Shown: positions 1-9,400 of the stretch, one piece after another
Layout of the letters: every line of letters begins with the position of its first letter
Numbering within the stretch: position 1 is the first letter of the stretch
Origin: Terrimesophilobacter bigeumensis
Lineage (GTDB): Bacteria > Actinomycetota > Actinomycetes > Actinomycetales > Microbacteriaceae
Assembly (NCBI RefSeq): GCF_039537265.1
Contig: NZ_BAABAE010000001.1
Location: 186,001 to 250,000, forward strand
Direction of reading: 5' to 3'
DNA: 64,000 nucleotides
Notes under the pieces: generated by a model
Told to the model about the DNA's origin: nothing
Databases searched by the model: none
The model's input: only the letters and a program-made list of their open reading frames with translations
Made by a program: the position numbers and the translations under genes

Positions 1-2
1 GG

Positions 3-524
3 CAGGACGAAGGCAACAACATCTACCTGCTCGGGACGACATCCGAGGAGTTGGACGGCTCGGCCTGGGCCGGAACGATCCACGACCACCTCGGCGGGCG
101 GCCGCCCGCGGTCGACCTCGCACGGGAGAAGAAGCTCGCGGCACTGCTCGCGGCCGGCGCGCAGGAGTCGCTCATCGCCTCCGCGCACGACCTCGCCGAC
201 GGCGGGCTCGCCCAGGCGCTCGCGGAGAGCGTCCTGCGGTTCGGCGTCGGCGCCCGGGTCTGGCTCGGCGACATCCTGCATCGCGATGGCGTGGATGTCG
301 CGACGGCGCTGTTCAGCGAGTCGACGGGTCGCGTGATCGTGAGCGTGCCGCGCGAGGACGATGTGAAGTTCCAGGGGCTGTGCGAGGGGCGGGGCTACCC
401 GGTGCTGCGCATCGGCGTGACCGACAAGCTCGCGCCGGCCCTCGAGATCCAGGATGTCTTCACGCTCGACCTGGACGAGCTGCGCGCCGCCCACACTGGC
501 ACGCTCCCCGCCTCCTTCTCCTGA
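3..524 (+). CDS. purL: Phosphoribosylformylglycinamidine synthase II, C-terminal part (5' truncated by window)
   Basis: The large subunit of FGAM synthase catalyses the fourth step of purine synthesis, amidating FGAR to FGAM with ATP and ammonia supplied by PurQ. The frame is open from base 3, so the start lies outside the window. About 173 residues of the C-terminal AIRS_C-type domain are visible. They include the glycine-rich stretch SAHDLADGGLAQALAES, typical of the PurM/PurL ATP-binding fold, followed by LFSESTGRVIVSVP. The stop is followed by a C-rich, gene-free stretch and then by a 21-bp perfect inverted repeat 36 nt downstream, which may also terminate the transcript. Family assignment rests on motif recognition of the tail only. 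Confidence 0.9.
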   Translation, partial: QDEGNNIYLLGTTSEELDGSAWAGTIHDHLGGRPPAVDLAREKKLAALLAAGAQESLIASAHDLADGGLAQALAESVLRFGVGARVWLGDILHRDGVDVATALFSESTGRVIVSVPREDDVKFQGLCEGRGYPVLRIGVTDKLAPALEIQDVFTLDLDELRAAHTGTLPASFS

Positions 525-560
525 CCCCCCTCCTCACCCCCCCTCCCCCTGACCCCCTCC

Positions 561-620
561 GTTTGTGCGCACTTTTGGTCGCTCCGACAAGGCGGATTCC
601 GACCAAAAGTGCGCACAAAC
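561..620. repeat. Palindromic element copy 1 (21-bp perfect inverted repeat)
   Basis: The left arm (561-581) and right arm (600-620) are exact reverse complements over 21 bp, separated by 18 nt. Each arm contains GTGCGCAC next to TTTT/AAAA. A second copy with almost the same arms lies at 1661-1724, on the other side of the DUF559-type gene. Sequence sharing between two separate hairpins is not expected of ordinary terminators and suggests a repeat family, although a terminator role for purL is possible. Confidence 0.85.
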
Positions 621-627
621 GAGGCCT

Positions 628-1656
628 GTGGAGAGAGCGCTCGATACACGCGCTGGATGCGCAACGATCGACGGATGCGCAGACCCGCCCCCCCTTCCGA
701 AGGAACTCTCCGGCCGCGCCATATCCGTCGCCGAGGCGATGGCCGCGGGGGTCAGCCGCGAACGGCTTCGTCGAAGCGACCTCTCGACCCCGTTCACCGG
801 CGTACGTTCACCGCTCGGCGGCGATGACACTCTCCTTCTCAGGGACCTTCCCGCCGGGCCCGACGATCCCGAATACTGGACCCGAGTTCGCGAACTCGTG
901 CTCGCCCGCGCGCGGAGCTATCGACGCAGGATGTCCGGCAGAGTCGTCTTCAGCCACGCGACGGCGGCCCACATCCATGGCTTCTACCTGCCCTCACGCC
1001 TCGCGACCGACCTCACCCTCCACGTGGCCACTGCGGCTCCGGGATATCGGCCCCGCACGCGAGGAGTGCGCGGCCACCTCATGCCGGAAGGCCGTGTCGA
1101 ACTCGCCACGGTCGACGATCTGGTGACAACGGCGCCGCTGGACACCTGGTGCATGCTGGCGAGCTCCCTGTCCCTGGACCAGACCGTGGTCATCGCCGAC
1201 CAACTCATGGAGCGCCAGCATCCGGTGGCCACGCTCGCGGAGCTGTCTCGCGCCGCCCGCGCCCACACCGGGCGGCATGGAGCCAAGCAGCTCCGTGCCG
1301 CGCTACCGCTCGCGCGTGCCCGCACCGATTCCCCGAAGGAGACCGAACTCCGCCTGGTCATCGTGCGCGCCGGACTTCCGGAGCCGCTCATCAATCATCC
1401 GGTGCTCAATCGCTTCGGGGTGGAGCTGCGTCTGGGCGATCTGGTGTACCCGCAGCTTCGCGTCCTGGTCGAGTACGACGGCTGGCGCCATCGTGACGAC
1501 TCCCGCCAGTTCGAACGCGACATCGACAGGCTCTCGGAGGCTGTCGAGGACGGTTGGTATGTCGTCCGCATCCACAAGGGCATGCTCGGAGCGAACGCTC
1601 AGGTCGCGGTCCATCACGTCCGCGCCGCTCTTCTCGCTCAGGGTTGGCGCCCATAG
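628..1656 (+). CDS. AbiEi-like/DUF559-type protein with a Vsr-like nuclease fold
   Basis: The protein has about 342 residues. The N-terminal ~80 residues resemble the winged-helix segment of AbiEi-type proteins (AEAMAAGVSRERLRRSDL then PFTGVR). The C-terminal ~100 residues look like the DUF559/Vsr branch of PD-(D/E)XK nucleases: a conserved LGDLVYP aspartate, the strand VLVEYDGWRHR with E and D, and RQFERDIDR, ending in a strand-helix VVRIHKG. Family members are usually annotated as hypothetical or type IV antitoxin-like, with no established substrate. An in-frame ATG at 565 lies inside the left arm of palindrome copy 1, so I prefer the GTG at 628, 8 nt after that palindrome. No adjacent AbiEii-like toxin gene is visible. 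The second palindrome copy begins 5 nt after the stop. Confidence 0.6.
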   Translation: MERALDTRAGCATIDGCADPPPLPKELSGRAISVAEAMAAGVSRERLRRSDLSTPFTGVRSPLGGDDTLLLRDLPAGPDDPEYWTRVRELVLARARSYRRRMSGRVVFSHATAAHIHGFYLPSRLATDLTLHVATAAPGYRPRTRGVRGHLMPEGRVELATVDDLVTTAPLDTWCMLASSLSLDQTVVIADQLMERQHPVATLAELSRAARAHTGRHGAKQLRAALPLARARTDSPKETELRLVIVRAGLPEPLINHPVLNRFGVELRLGDLVYPQLRVLVEYDGWRHRDDSRQFERDIDRLSEAVEDGWYVVRIHKGMLGANAQVAVHHVRAALLAQGWRP

Positions 1657-1660
1657 CCTC

Positions 1661-1724
1661 CCGCTTGTGCGCACTTTTCGTCGCAATGGACTCAGCTAGA
1701 GCGACCAAAAGTGCGCACAAACGG
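1661..1724. repeat. Palindromic element copy 2 (24-bp inverted repeat, 2 mismatches)
   Basis: Arms 1661-1684 and 1701-1724 pair over 24 bp with two mismatches around a 16-nt loop. The right arm reproduces the right arm of copy 1 (CGACCAAAAGTGCGCACAAAC) exactly, while the loops differ. It sits between the nuclease-like gene and the convergent chorismate mutase gene, so it could act as a bidirectional terminator. Confidence 0.85.
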
Positions 1725-1738
1725 AGGGCGGGGGCGCG

Positions 1739-2053
1739 TCAGGAGGATTTGGCGATCTGCTCGTGGTGATGGATGACCTCGGCCACCACGAAGTTGAACC
1801 ACTTCTCGGCGAACGCAGGGTCTAGGTGGCTCTCGGCGGCGAGCGCACGGAGCCGCGCGAGCTGCACCTTCTCCCGCTCGGGGTCGGAAGCGGGCATCCC
1901 GTGCGCGGCCTTGAGCCGGCCCACCTGCTGCGTGAACCGGAACCGCTCGGCGAGCAGGTGGGTGAGCGCGGCGTCGATGTTGTCGATGCTGAGACGGATG
2001 CCGTCAAGCTCGGCGCGGACCTTCTCGTCGTGATCACTCTCGTGGTCTGGCAT
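1739..2053 (-). CDS. Chorismate mutase, AroQ-type (CM_2 domain)
   Basis: A 104-residue all-helical protein of the AroQ class, which rearranges chorismate to prephenate for phenylalanine and tyrosine synthesis. The characteristic first helix is visible (LDGIRLSIDNIDAALTHLLAERF, residues ~15-37, with the active-site Arg/Asp spacing), followed by the loop region with PASDPEREK and a final helix ending AEVIHHHEQIA. Length fits the monofunctional actinobacterial form, which is often of low activity until bound by DAHP synthase (family knowledge). Its start is 9 nt downstream of the stop of the EamA transporter, so the two are probably co-transcribed. Confidence 0.85.
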   Translation of the reverse strand: MPDHESDHDEKVRAELDGIRLSIDNIDAALTHLLAERFRFTQQVGRLKAAHGMPASDPEREKVQLARLRALAAESHLDPAFAEKWFNFVVAEVIHHHEQIAKSS

Positions 2054-2062
2054 GGTACGAGG

Positions 2063-2995
2063 TTACTGCCCAGGCGCCATCGCGGTGCCCCCGCGGAGTT
2101 TGAGGCGCTGCTGCGTGAACAGGATGCCGACGAGCACGAGCACAGCTCCGAGCGGTTCGTTCCAGGAGAGCGTCTCGCCGAGCACGAGGAATCCGAGCAC
2201 GACCGCGACGATCGGGATGAGGTAGGTGACGGTCGACACATTGGTCGGCCCCCAGGCGCGCAGCACCCCGATGTTCCAGATGTAGGCCAGGCCGGTTCCG
2301 AGCGCTCCGAGCAGCACGAGGCTCGCGACGACCGGGAAGCTCAGATCGACCGGGCCGACGGCGAGGATCGGCGTGAGGAGGAGCATGATGGCCGCCGAGG
2401 TCCCGATCTGCATGAAGGCCACGGTCGTTCCGCTGATCGGGCGCGGACTCACGAACTTGCGCATGTAGCTGATCGCGACCCCGTAGGAGACGGCGGCGGC
2501 GATGCAGGCCAGCTGCCCCCACAGGTCGCCGCTCAGGTCGGAGTACTGCCATGGCGCGATGATCACGAGCACGCCGGCCACGCCGAGGAGCACGCCGACG
2601 ATCTGGCCGCGAACCAGCTTCTCCACCCGGAACGCGACGGCTGCGAGAATCGCCGTTGCGATCGGGGTGATCGAGTTGTAGATGGCGGCGAGCCCCGACG
2701 AGACGTGCTGCTCGGCCCAGGCGAACAAGGTGTGCGGGATGACGCAGTTCGTCAAGGCGATGACGACGAAGTGCAACCAGACGACTCCGTCTCGCGGAAG
2801 GCGGTGCCTGCCGATGATCATGACGATGCCGAGGGTCAGCGCGCCGAGGATCTCGCGCGACCAGGCGATCTGGGTGAAGGAGACGCCGTCGAGGGCGACC
2901 TTCATGAAGAGGAAGCTCGCTCCCCAGACGAGACCCATCGCGACGAACTGGAGCAGGGCGCCGTACTTTCCGATTCCCGCGAGTTTCTCGTTCAC
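2063..2995 (-). CDS. EamA/DMT-family transporter
   Basis: A 310-residue integral membrane protein with ten predicted hydrophobic segments arranged as two EamA repeats, the usual size and topology of drug/metabolite transporters that export amino acids or other small metabolites. Recognisable pieces are GLVWGASFLFMKVAL in the first helix and the second-repeat stretch LVLLGALGTGLAYIWNIG, followed by PIVAVVLGFLVLGE. The GTG start is preceded on its strand by TAGTGT 6 nt upstream, which points to a leaderless transcript. The substrate cannot be read from sequence. It probably forms a two-gene operon with chorismate mutase, which weakly hints at an aromatic compound. Confidence 0.85.
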   Translation of the reverse strand: MNEKLAGIGKYGALLQFVAMGLVWGASFLFMKVALDGVSFTQIAWSREILGALTLGIVMIIGRHRLPRDGVVWLHFVVIALTNCVIPHTLFAWAEQHVSSGLAAIYNSITPIATAILAAVAFRVEKLVRGQIVGVLLGVAGVLVIIAPWQYSDLSGDLWGQLACIAAAVSYGVAISYMRKFVSPRPISGTTVAFMQIGTSAAIMLLLTPILAVGPVDLSFPVVASLVLLGALGTGLAYIWNIGVLRAWGPTNVSTVTYLIPIVAVVLGFLVLGETLSWNEPLGAVLVLVGILFTQQRLKLRGGTAMAPGQ

Positions 2996-3001
2996 AGGCC
3001 G

Positions 3002-3007
3002 ACACTA
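3002..3007 (-). promoter_or_regulatory. Putative -10 box (TAGTGT), leaderless promoter of the EamA gene
   Basis: TAGTGT on the minus strand ends 6 nt before the GTG start at 2995, the spacing expected when transcription starts at the first base of the start codon. No Shine-Dalgarno sequence fits in the interval. Confidence 0.45.
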
Positions 3008-3056
3008 CCCGTGACGACCGACACGGATGCCGCCCCAAGCGACCCGGACGCGCTTC

Positions 3057-3698
3057 TCACGCGCGCGGCGTCCGGAACAGCACGGGCCGGCCGCCGAAGC
3101 CGGCGAGTCGCGCCTCGAGACCCGCGCGCACCCGCGGCCACTCCTCGATGACGATCGAGAACATAGCGGTGTCCCGCCAGGTTCCGTCGGCGCGCGGCTG
3201 CTCGCGGCGCACGACGCCCTCGAACGTCGCGCCGATGCCGGCAATGGCCGCCCGCGAGCGCTCGTTGAGCACATCCGTCTGGATCTTCACCCGCCCGAAC
3301 CCGGCGTCGAAGGCGTACTGCAGCAGGAGCAGCTTCGCCTCGGGGTTGACGGCGGTCCCCCACACCCGCGGGTCGTAGCCGGTCCAGCCGATGTGGGTCG
3401 CCTCCCGATGCTCATCGAAGTCGCCGAGGCTCGTCGTGCCGACAACCTGACCGTCGCGCGGCCCGCCCACGAGCACGACGACGAAGATGTTGTTGGTCGA
3501 CGGATGCGTGCGGGCGAACCAGTCCCGGAACTCCTGGATGTCCACCGGCAGTGCCGAGGGCCCTCCCCCGAAGCCGTACTCGAACACCGCAGGCTGCGCG
3601 ATCGCCTCGAACAGTGCTAGGAGGTGGTGGTCCTCGGCCGGCTCGAGACGGATGTAGTCGCCGGCCAGAACGGCGGGCTCGGGTCGCGTGGCGGTCAC
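3057..3698 (-). CDS. GNAT-family N-acetyltransferase (RimJ/RimL-like)
   Basis: A 213-residue protein of the GCN5-related acetyltransferase superfamily, which transfers an acetyl group from acetyl-CoA to an amine. The RimJ/RimL-like layout is visible: IRLEPAEDHHLLALFEAI at the N-terminus, then a substrate strand around NNIFVVVLVGG, a core VGTTSLGDFDEHREATHIGWTGY, the acetyl-CoA-binding region near NPEAKLLLLQYAFDAGFGRV, and the closing NERSRAAIAGIGATFEGV. The GTG at 3698 is chosen because upstream sequence in frame has no GNAT character and overlaps the divergent gene. The target (protein N-terminus or small molecule) is unknown. It diverges from the DinB-like gene with 57 nt between starts. 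Confidence 0.85.
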   Translation of the reverse strand: MTATRPEPAVLAGDYIRLEPAEDHHLLALFEAIAQPAVFEYGFGGGPSALPVDIQEFRDWFARTHPSTNNIFVVVLVGGPRDGQVVGTTSLGDFDEHREATHIGWTGYDPRVWGTAVNPEAKLLLLQYAFDAGFGRVKIQTDVLNERSRAAIAGIGATFEGVVRREQPRADGTWRDTAMFSIVIEEWPRVRAGLEARLAGFGGRPVLFRTPRA

Positions 3699-3755
3699 CA
3701 GTCGATTCTGGCACCGGAGGCCACTCGCACCGCACACCGGTGACACGATGGTGAC

Positions 3756-4418
3756 ATGACGAACACCGTGATCTTCGAGAGCGCCGCCCGCGCCTTCCTC
3801 CAGGTGCTCGCCGGCATCCGGGATCGTGAGACGGATGAACCGGGCCAGTGGGAGCGCCCGGGGCTCGGCGTGTGGACCGTTCGCGGGCTCGCCGGCCACA
3901 CCTCGCGCGCGATCATCACGGTGGGCGAATACCTCGCCGCCGGTCCGCCCGACGGCGTGCTGCCTGGTGGCGCGTCCCCATCCGATGGGTCCGGCTGCCC
4001 GGATGCCGAGACCTACCTTCTGGACCTCGCCGGCGCCGGCGCCGACCACGAGGCGGTCGCGGCGCGGGGAACCGCGGCGGGCGAGGCGCTCGGCGACGAT
4101 CCGGTCGGTTCCCTTACCGAGACGCTCGATCGCACCCTTGTGACGCTCGCAACCCAGCCGGTCGATCGGATCGTTTCCGTGGTTGGAGGGCGCACGATAC
4201 CGCTCGCGGAGTACCTGCGAACGCGGGTGTTCGAGTTGGTCGTGCACACCATCGACCTCTCCCGGGCGACCGGCATCCCGCATGCGATCCCGGTGCGAGC
4301 GCTCGAGGAGGCGGGGGGCCTCGCTGCCCGGGCTGCCGCGCGCAGCGGCCGGGGCGATGCGCTTCTTCTCGCGGCCACCGGGCGCGGTCCGTTGCCCGAA
4401 GGCTTCAGCGTGGTCTGA
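3756..4418 (+). CDS. Maleylpyruvate isomerase-type mycothiol-dependent family protein (DinB fold)
   Basis: A 220-residue protein resembling the actinobacterial TIGR03083/MDMPI family. The N-terminal half carries the four-helix DinB-like bundle, with GVWTVRGLAGHTSRA (His48 likely the first metal ligand), and the C-terminal half has a conserved ELVVHTIDLSRATG segment supplying another His. Family members are metal-dependent thiol transferases, some using mycothiol as cofactor; the substrate of this one is unknown. Start context CACGAT followed by 6 nt and ATG is compatible with a leaderless transcript. It converges on purA with 10 nt between the genes. Confidence 0.75.
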   Translation: MTNTVIFESAARAFLQVLAGIRDRETDEPGQWERPGLGVWTVRGLAGHTSRAIITVGEYLAAGPPDGVLPGGASPSDGSGCPDAETYLLDLAGAGADHEAVAARGTAAGEALGDDPVGSLTETLDRTLVTLATQPVDRIVSVVGGRTIPLAEYLRTRVFELVVHTIDLSRATGIPHAIPVRALEEAGGLAARAAARSGRGDALLLAATGRGPLPEGFSVV

Positions 4419-4428
4419 ACGCCCGGAG

Positions 4429-5715
4429 TCACCCGACGAGGTCGTGGCGGACGACGATCGCATCGCGAGCGGGTCCGACCCCGATCGCCGAGATCCGTGA
4501 ACCGCTCATCGCCTCGAGGGCGAGCACGTAGTCGCGGGCGTTCTTCGGGAGGTCGTCGAACTCGCGCACGCCGGTGATGTCCTCGGTCCAGCCGGGGAAG
4601 TTCTCGTAGACGGGCTTCGCATGGTGGAAGTCGGTCTGGTTGACCGGCATCTCGTCGAAGCGCTTCCCGTCGACCTCGTAGGCGACGCAGACCGGGATCG
4701 ACTCGAGGCCGGTGAGAACGTCGAGCTTGGTGAGCACGAAATCGGTGACCCCGTTGATGCGGGCGGCGTACCGCGCGATGGGCGCGTCGTACCAACCGGT
4801 GCGTCGTTTGCGGCCGGTCGTCGTTCCGAACTCCGCGCCCTTCTCGGTGAGGAAGTCGCCCCATTCGTCGAACAGCTCGGTGGGGAACGGTCCAGCCCCG
4901 ACGCGCGTCGTGTACGCCTTGATGACCCCGATGACGCGGTCGAAACGGTTCGGGGCGACACCCGATCCGGTCGCCGCACCGCCGCTCGTCGCATTGGAGG
5001 AGGTGACGAAGGGGTAGGTGCCGTGGTCGACATCGAGCATCGTCGCCTGGCCGCCCTCGAAGAGAACGGTCTTGCCGTCGTCGAGCGCCCGGTTCAACTC
5101 GAGCGCGGTGTCGGCCACCATGGGCCGCAGCCGGTCGGCGTAGGAGAGCAGTTCGGTGACGACCTCCTCGACCGCGATCGCGCGCCGGTTGTAGATCTTC
5201 GCGAGCAGCTGGTTCTTCTGGTCGAGGGCGCCTTCGACCTTCTGGCGAAGGATGTTCTCGTCGAAGAGGTCCTGGATGCGCACCCCGACCCGATTGATCT
5301 TGTCCGCATATGCCGGGCCGATCCCGCGGCCGGTCGTGCCGATCTGCCGTTTGCCGAGGAAGCGCTCCGTCACCTTGTCGAGCGTGCGGTGGTAGCTCGT
5401 GATGACGTGGGCGTTCGCGCTCACGCGGAGCCTCGACACGTCGACGCCGCGGGCCTCGAGAGCGTCGAGTTCCTCGAACAGCACGGAGATGTCGACGACG
5501 ACGCCGTTCGCGATGACGGGTACGACACCGTCGGTGAGGATGCCGGACGGCAGCAGGTGCAGCGCATACTTCTCGGTGCCGACCACCACCGTGTGCCCGG
5601 CGTTGTTGCCCCCGTTGAACTTCACGACGTAGTCGAGGCGGCTGCCGAGCAGGTCGGTGGCCTTTCCCTTGCCTTCATCGCCCCATTGGGCGCCGATCAG
5701 GACGATTGCGGGCAT
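4429..5715 (-). CDS. purA: Adenylosuccinate synthetase
   Basis: The protein (428 residues, full length for the family) catalyses the GTP-dependent condensation of IMP with aspartate, the first committed step to AMP. The N-terminus shows the P-loop-like GAQWGDEGKGKATDLL with the catalytic Asp, followed by NGGNNAGHTVV with the catalytic His. Also visible are the IMP-binding GTTGRGIGPAYADKI, the switch-loop QATMLDVDHGTYPFVTSSN, and GRKRRTGWYD. The ATG start is preceded by AAGGGATCC as a ribosome-binding site. It is monocistronic, convergent with the upstream DinB-like gene. Confidence 0.97.
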   Translation of the reverse strand: MPAIVLIGAQWGDEGKGKATDLLGSRLDYVVKFNGGNNAGHTVVVGTEKYALHLLPSGILTDGVVPVIANGVVVDISVLFEELDALEARGVDVSRLRVSANAHVITSYHRTLDKVTERFLGKRQIGTTGRGIGPAYADKINRVGVRIQDLFDENILRQKVEGALDQKNQLLAKIYNRRAIAVEEVVTELLSYADRLRPMVADTALELNRALDDGKTVLFEGGQATMLDVDHGTYPFVTSSNATSGGAATGSGVAPNRFDRVIGVIKAYTTRVGAGPFPTELFDEWGDFLTEKGAEFGTTTGRKRRTGWYDAPIARYAARINGVTDFVLTKLDVLTGLESIPVCVAYEVDGKRFDEMPVNQTDFHHAKPVYENFPGWTEDITGVREFDDLPKNARDYVLALEAMSGSRISAIGVGPARDAIVVRHDLVG

Positions 5716-5766
5716 GGCAGGGATCCCTTCGATTGGGTGGGGGATTACACCCCAGTCTATCGAGCG

Positions 5767-6408
5767 CTAACCCTCGAAGGTCACGTGTTGCAGGATCCAG
5801 GCGTGCATCGCGACAGCGGCGGCGGCCGAGGCGTTGATCGAGCGGGTCGAACCGAACTGGCTGATCTCGACGACCGCCTCGGCCGCTTCGATGGCCTCCG
5901 GCGTGAGCCCTGGGCCCTCCTGTCCGAACAGCAGCACGCATCGCTCCGGTAGCGGGAACGTCTCGATGACGACGCTGCCGGGCACGTTGTCGATCGCGAT
6001 GATCGGGAGATCGCGTTCGCGCGCCCAGTCGACGAAGCCGACGACATCCGGATGCTGGATCACATGCTGATAGCGGTCGGTCACCATCGCGCCGCGCTTG
6101 TTCCACCTGCGGCGCCCGATGATGTGCACGGTCTCGGCCGCGAACGCGTTGGCGCTGCGCACGATCGAGCCGATGTTCATGTCGTGCTGCCAGTTCTCGA
6201 TCGCGACGTGGAACGGATGCCGGTGCGTGTCGAGGTCGGCGACGATCGCCTCCATACGCCAGTAGCGGTACCGGTCGATGACGTTGCGCGTGTCGCCGTC
6301 GCGCAGCAGGTCGGGGTCGTAGCGATCGTCCGACGGCCACTCGCCGGACCATGGACCCACACCGTGCGTCGTCGACTCGGGTGACGGTGTGTGCTCTTGC
6401 TGCACCAT
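5767..6408 (-). CDS. SpoU/TrmH-family RNA 2'-O-methyltransferase
   Basis: A 213-residue SPOUT-class methyltransferase that would use SAM to methylate a ribose 2'-OH in tRNA or rRNA. All three SpoU motifs are visible: motif 1 NIGSIVRSANAFAAETVHIIG, motif 2 LLFGQEGPGLTPEAI (the trefoil-knot cofactor site) and motif 3 ISQFGSTRSINASAAAAVAMH. An N-terminal extension of about 60 residues precedes the fold. The ATG at 6408 is only 5 nt past the putA stop, so it is probably translated from the putA transcript. Which RNA position it modifies cannot be decided here. Confidence 0.88.
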   Translation of the reverse strand: MVQQEHTPSPESTTHGVGPWSGEWPSDDRYDPDLLRDGDTRNVIDRYRYWRMEAIVADLDTHRHPFHVAIENWQHDMNIGSIVRSANAFAAETVHIIGRRRWNKRGAMVTDRYQHVIQHPDVVGFVDWARERDLPIIAIDNVPGSVVIETFPLPERCVLLFGQEGPGLTPEAIEAAEAVVEISQFGSTRSINASAAAAVAMHAWILQHVTFEG

Positions 6409-6413
6409 GAGGA

Positions 6414-9400
6414 TCAGGCTAGCGGCACGTTCGCCAGGCCCGGGTCGGGCTGTCCGAACCGCACCGTGCTTGCACTGATCGACTGCTCGATGAGGAACGG
6501 CAGCAGCTCGATCCGTCCGCTCGCCGTCACCGGATCGGCGTACACGGCGATCCCCGGCTGCCCGTGCAGCACGCGGGCGAGCACGATGCGATCTCCCCCG
6601 ATGAGGCGGATGCGCGTCGTCGCGACCTCCCCGGCCTGGACCCTGGCGCGCCACCGCGTATCCGATTCGACCAGCACCTGCGCGATACCGATCGGGGCGT
6701 CGCGCGCGCCGAAGAGCTCGATGAGGTTCGCGTGCAGCGGGACGGCGGAGCTGATGGCGACGGCAGCACGCGCCGTCGTGGCGGCAGCGAGCACCCGAAT
6801 GAGGTCGGCGGGCGACGCCCCCTCCGCCAGCCGGATCGTGACCGGCACCGGGCGGTGTCGCAGCAGGGTGCGCTCGATGCCGGCCTCACCAGCAGCGGGC
6901 CGGGTGGCGAGCCCCGTATCGCCGAGCTCGATCGGTACCGAGAACCGTTCGCGCCAGGCCTCCGCATCGCTCAGGGCTCCGCGGCGCACCTGGTCGAACT
7001 CCTCGAACGCCATCGAGGGCAGGGCGGCATCGATGAGCCTCGCCACCTGGGCGTCGATCCCCTCGAGAGAGACCGTGGGACCGGGCTCGGCCGCCACGGC
7101 CGACCACCGGCCGAGAGCGATCAGTTCGTCGGGTCCGCCCGCGGCGGTGCCCGATCCGATGTTCGACCGGTTCCAGCCGCCGTGCGGCAGGAGGGTGGCT
7201 GAGCCCGTCCCGACGGGACGATTGGCGAACAGCATGCCGGCCTGAACGGTGTCGAACCACTCGGCGAGCTCGTCGGCATCCAGCGCCTGGATACCTGCCG
7301 CGAGGCCGAAGCCCGGTGCGTTCTGCAGTTCGATCGCCTCGGACAGGGTCGCGGCGCGCATGATGCCGAGGACGGGGGCCCGGTTCTCCCTGGCCTGGAA
7401 ACTCGACCCGGGCTGCACCCCGTCGCGCAGCCCGGTCGACCACAGGCGCCCGTTCTCGTCGAGTCGCTGCGGCCGCACGAGCCACTTCTCGTCCGCCCCG
7501 AGCACGTCGAGGGCGTCCAGCACCCGACCGACCGCAGGCCTGGCCAGCGCTGAGATCCCTGCCGCCGCCGTTCCCGGCCTGCCGGTCGGATGCGAAGCGA
7601 CGGCATCCCTCAGCCGGCCGAGGAACCGGCTGGACTCGCCCACCGACCCGACGAGGATCACGGTGTCCGTCGCCGTGGCCGACTGTCCCGCGTGGTCGAA
7701 CGCGCTCGCGACGATGTCCCCGACCGCGCTCTCGAGGTCTGCGCTCGGCGTCACGATGATCGCGTTGCGCCCGCCGGTCGTCGCGAAGAGCGGGATCTCG
7801 GCCTGCCAGGAATGGAAGAGCTTCGCGGTGTGCCGGCTGCCGCCCAGCAGCACGCGGTCGACCCGGGGGTGGCAGAGGAGTTCTCGGGCGAGCGTGCTCT
7901 CGTCGTCCACGAGGCCGAGCAGTTCGGCCGGCACCCCGCCGGCGATGAGCGTCTCGACGAGCACCGCCGAACTGCGTCGCGTCTCCGGCGCGGTCTTCAG
8001 GATGACGGCGCTCCCCGCCGCGAGGGCCGCCAGCACGGCTCCGGCGGGGCGGGCGATGGGACCGGATCGCGGCGGAACGACGACCGTCAGCGTGGGGGGA
8101 TGGAAGACGGCATCCGTGATCCCGTCGAGTTCGCGAGCGCTCTGCGCGGCGCGACGGGCGAGGGCGATCGCCGACGTGACCTCGGCATCCGCCTCGACGA
8201 TCGTGAGGCCGCTCTCGCTCACCGCGACCTCGACGAGCAGTCCACGCCACTCGGCGAGCACCTCCGCGACGCTCTCGACGACGGCCGCGCGCGTCGACCC
8301 GCGACGCTCCCCCCACTCTCGGCCGGCGGTCGCCGTGCGCTCGACAAGAGCCGCGAGCGCCGTGCTGCCGTCGAGACGGGTCCTCGCGAGAAGGGCCTCC
8401 CCCGCAGCGGAGTCCCGCGTCCGCGCGAAGACCCCGGCCGCCCACTCGCGCGTCGCCTCGAGGCTGAAGTCGGCCGAGGTCGTACGCAGCGGGTCGTAAC
8501 GCCGTTCACCGGATGGCGCGGCGCCGGCTGCAACGGCGAGCGAGGCGCGGAAGCGCTCCTCCTCCCGCGCGAAGAGCTCCTCGTCTTTTCCGATGGTCGC
8601 CGCAGTCGAGAGCGAGCTGTCGGGGCCGGAGAGGTCACGAAGCCGTCGGACGAGGTACGCCGCGGCGAGCGGCAGTTGCCCCGACTGCACGACCGGCGTG
8701 TACAGCCGGATGCCGCCCAGGTCGCGCTTGGCGGCGGCGACCTGAGCGGTCGCGAGCCCGAGCATGAACTCCTGCTCGAGGCTCCCCTCGACTCTGCGCC
8801 GGCGGGCGAGGCGCCAGGTCCAGGCGGCGTCGAACAGATTGTGGGTCGCGGCGACGACCTGCACGGCTCCGGTGAGCGCCGGCTTCAGCAGGTGATCGAG
8901 TATCCGGAAGAACTGGGCGCCCGTCTCGACGCGGCTCGTGAACGGCGCCGGGGGAAGCCCGCCCAGCAGGGCGTCGACCCTCTCCTCGCCGAGCTGCTCG
9001 CCTTTCGTGACCCGGATCGTGACCGGCGGATGCCCGGCCGCCTTTCGCCTCTTCGCCCAGGTGGCCAGCGCCTCGGCAGCCGGGAGCGACTCCGGCAGAT
9101 AAGCGGGGAGGCCGACCCCGAATCGAAGTGCGGGGTGGCGCTTGGCGAGCTCGTGCAGCACCCGCAAGGTCGGTTCGAGCTCGTCGAGGCGCTGCACGTC
9201 GAAGTCGATCGACTTGTCCCCCTTCGACGCCGCGAACTCGACGAGGGGGCCTAGCAGTTCGAGGGCCTGGGCGACGACGCCGTCGAGGTCGACCAGCCGC
9301 GGACGCCCGACGACCGAGGCCAGCGAGATCGAGACGCCGGCGGCATCCGGCCTCGACAGCAACTCGCGGGCGTCCATGACCTGGCGATCGGCCTCCCTCC

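Noticed and set aside
561..620. First palindrome as only a purL terminator
   Set aside because: Not excluded as a function, but an ordinary terminator would not share its arm sequence with a second hairpin 1 kb away; recorded as a repeat.
1826..3151. 441-codon open frame on the plus strand
   Set aside because: Antisense to the chorismate mutase and EamA genes, rich in Asp/Arg/Glu/His with no domain; a typical high-GC shadow frame.
7677..7787. Sequencing error as the cause of the missing PutA ALDH residues
   Set aside because: Two separate codons differ at the exact catalytic spacing while the frame and surrounding motifs stay intact; a pair of substitution errors is unlikely.
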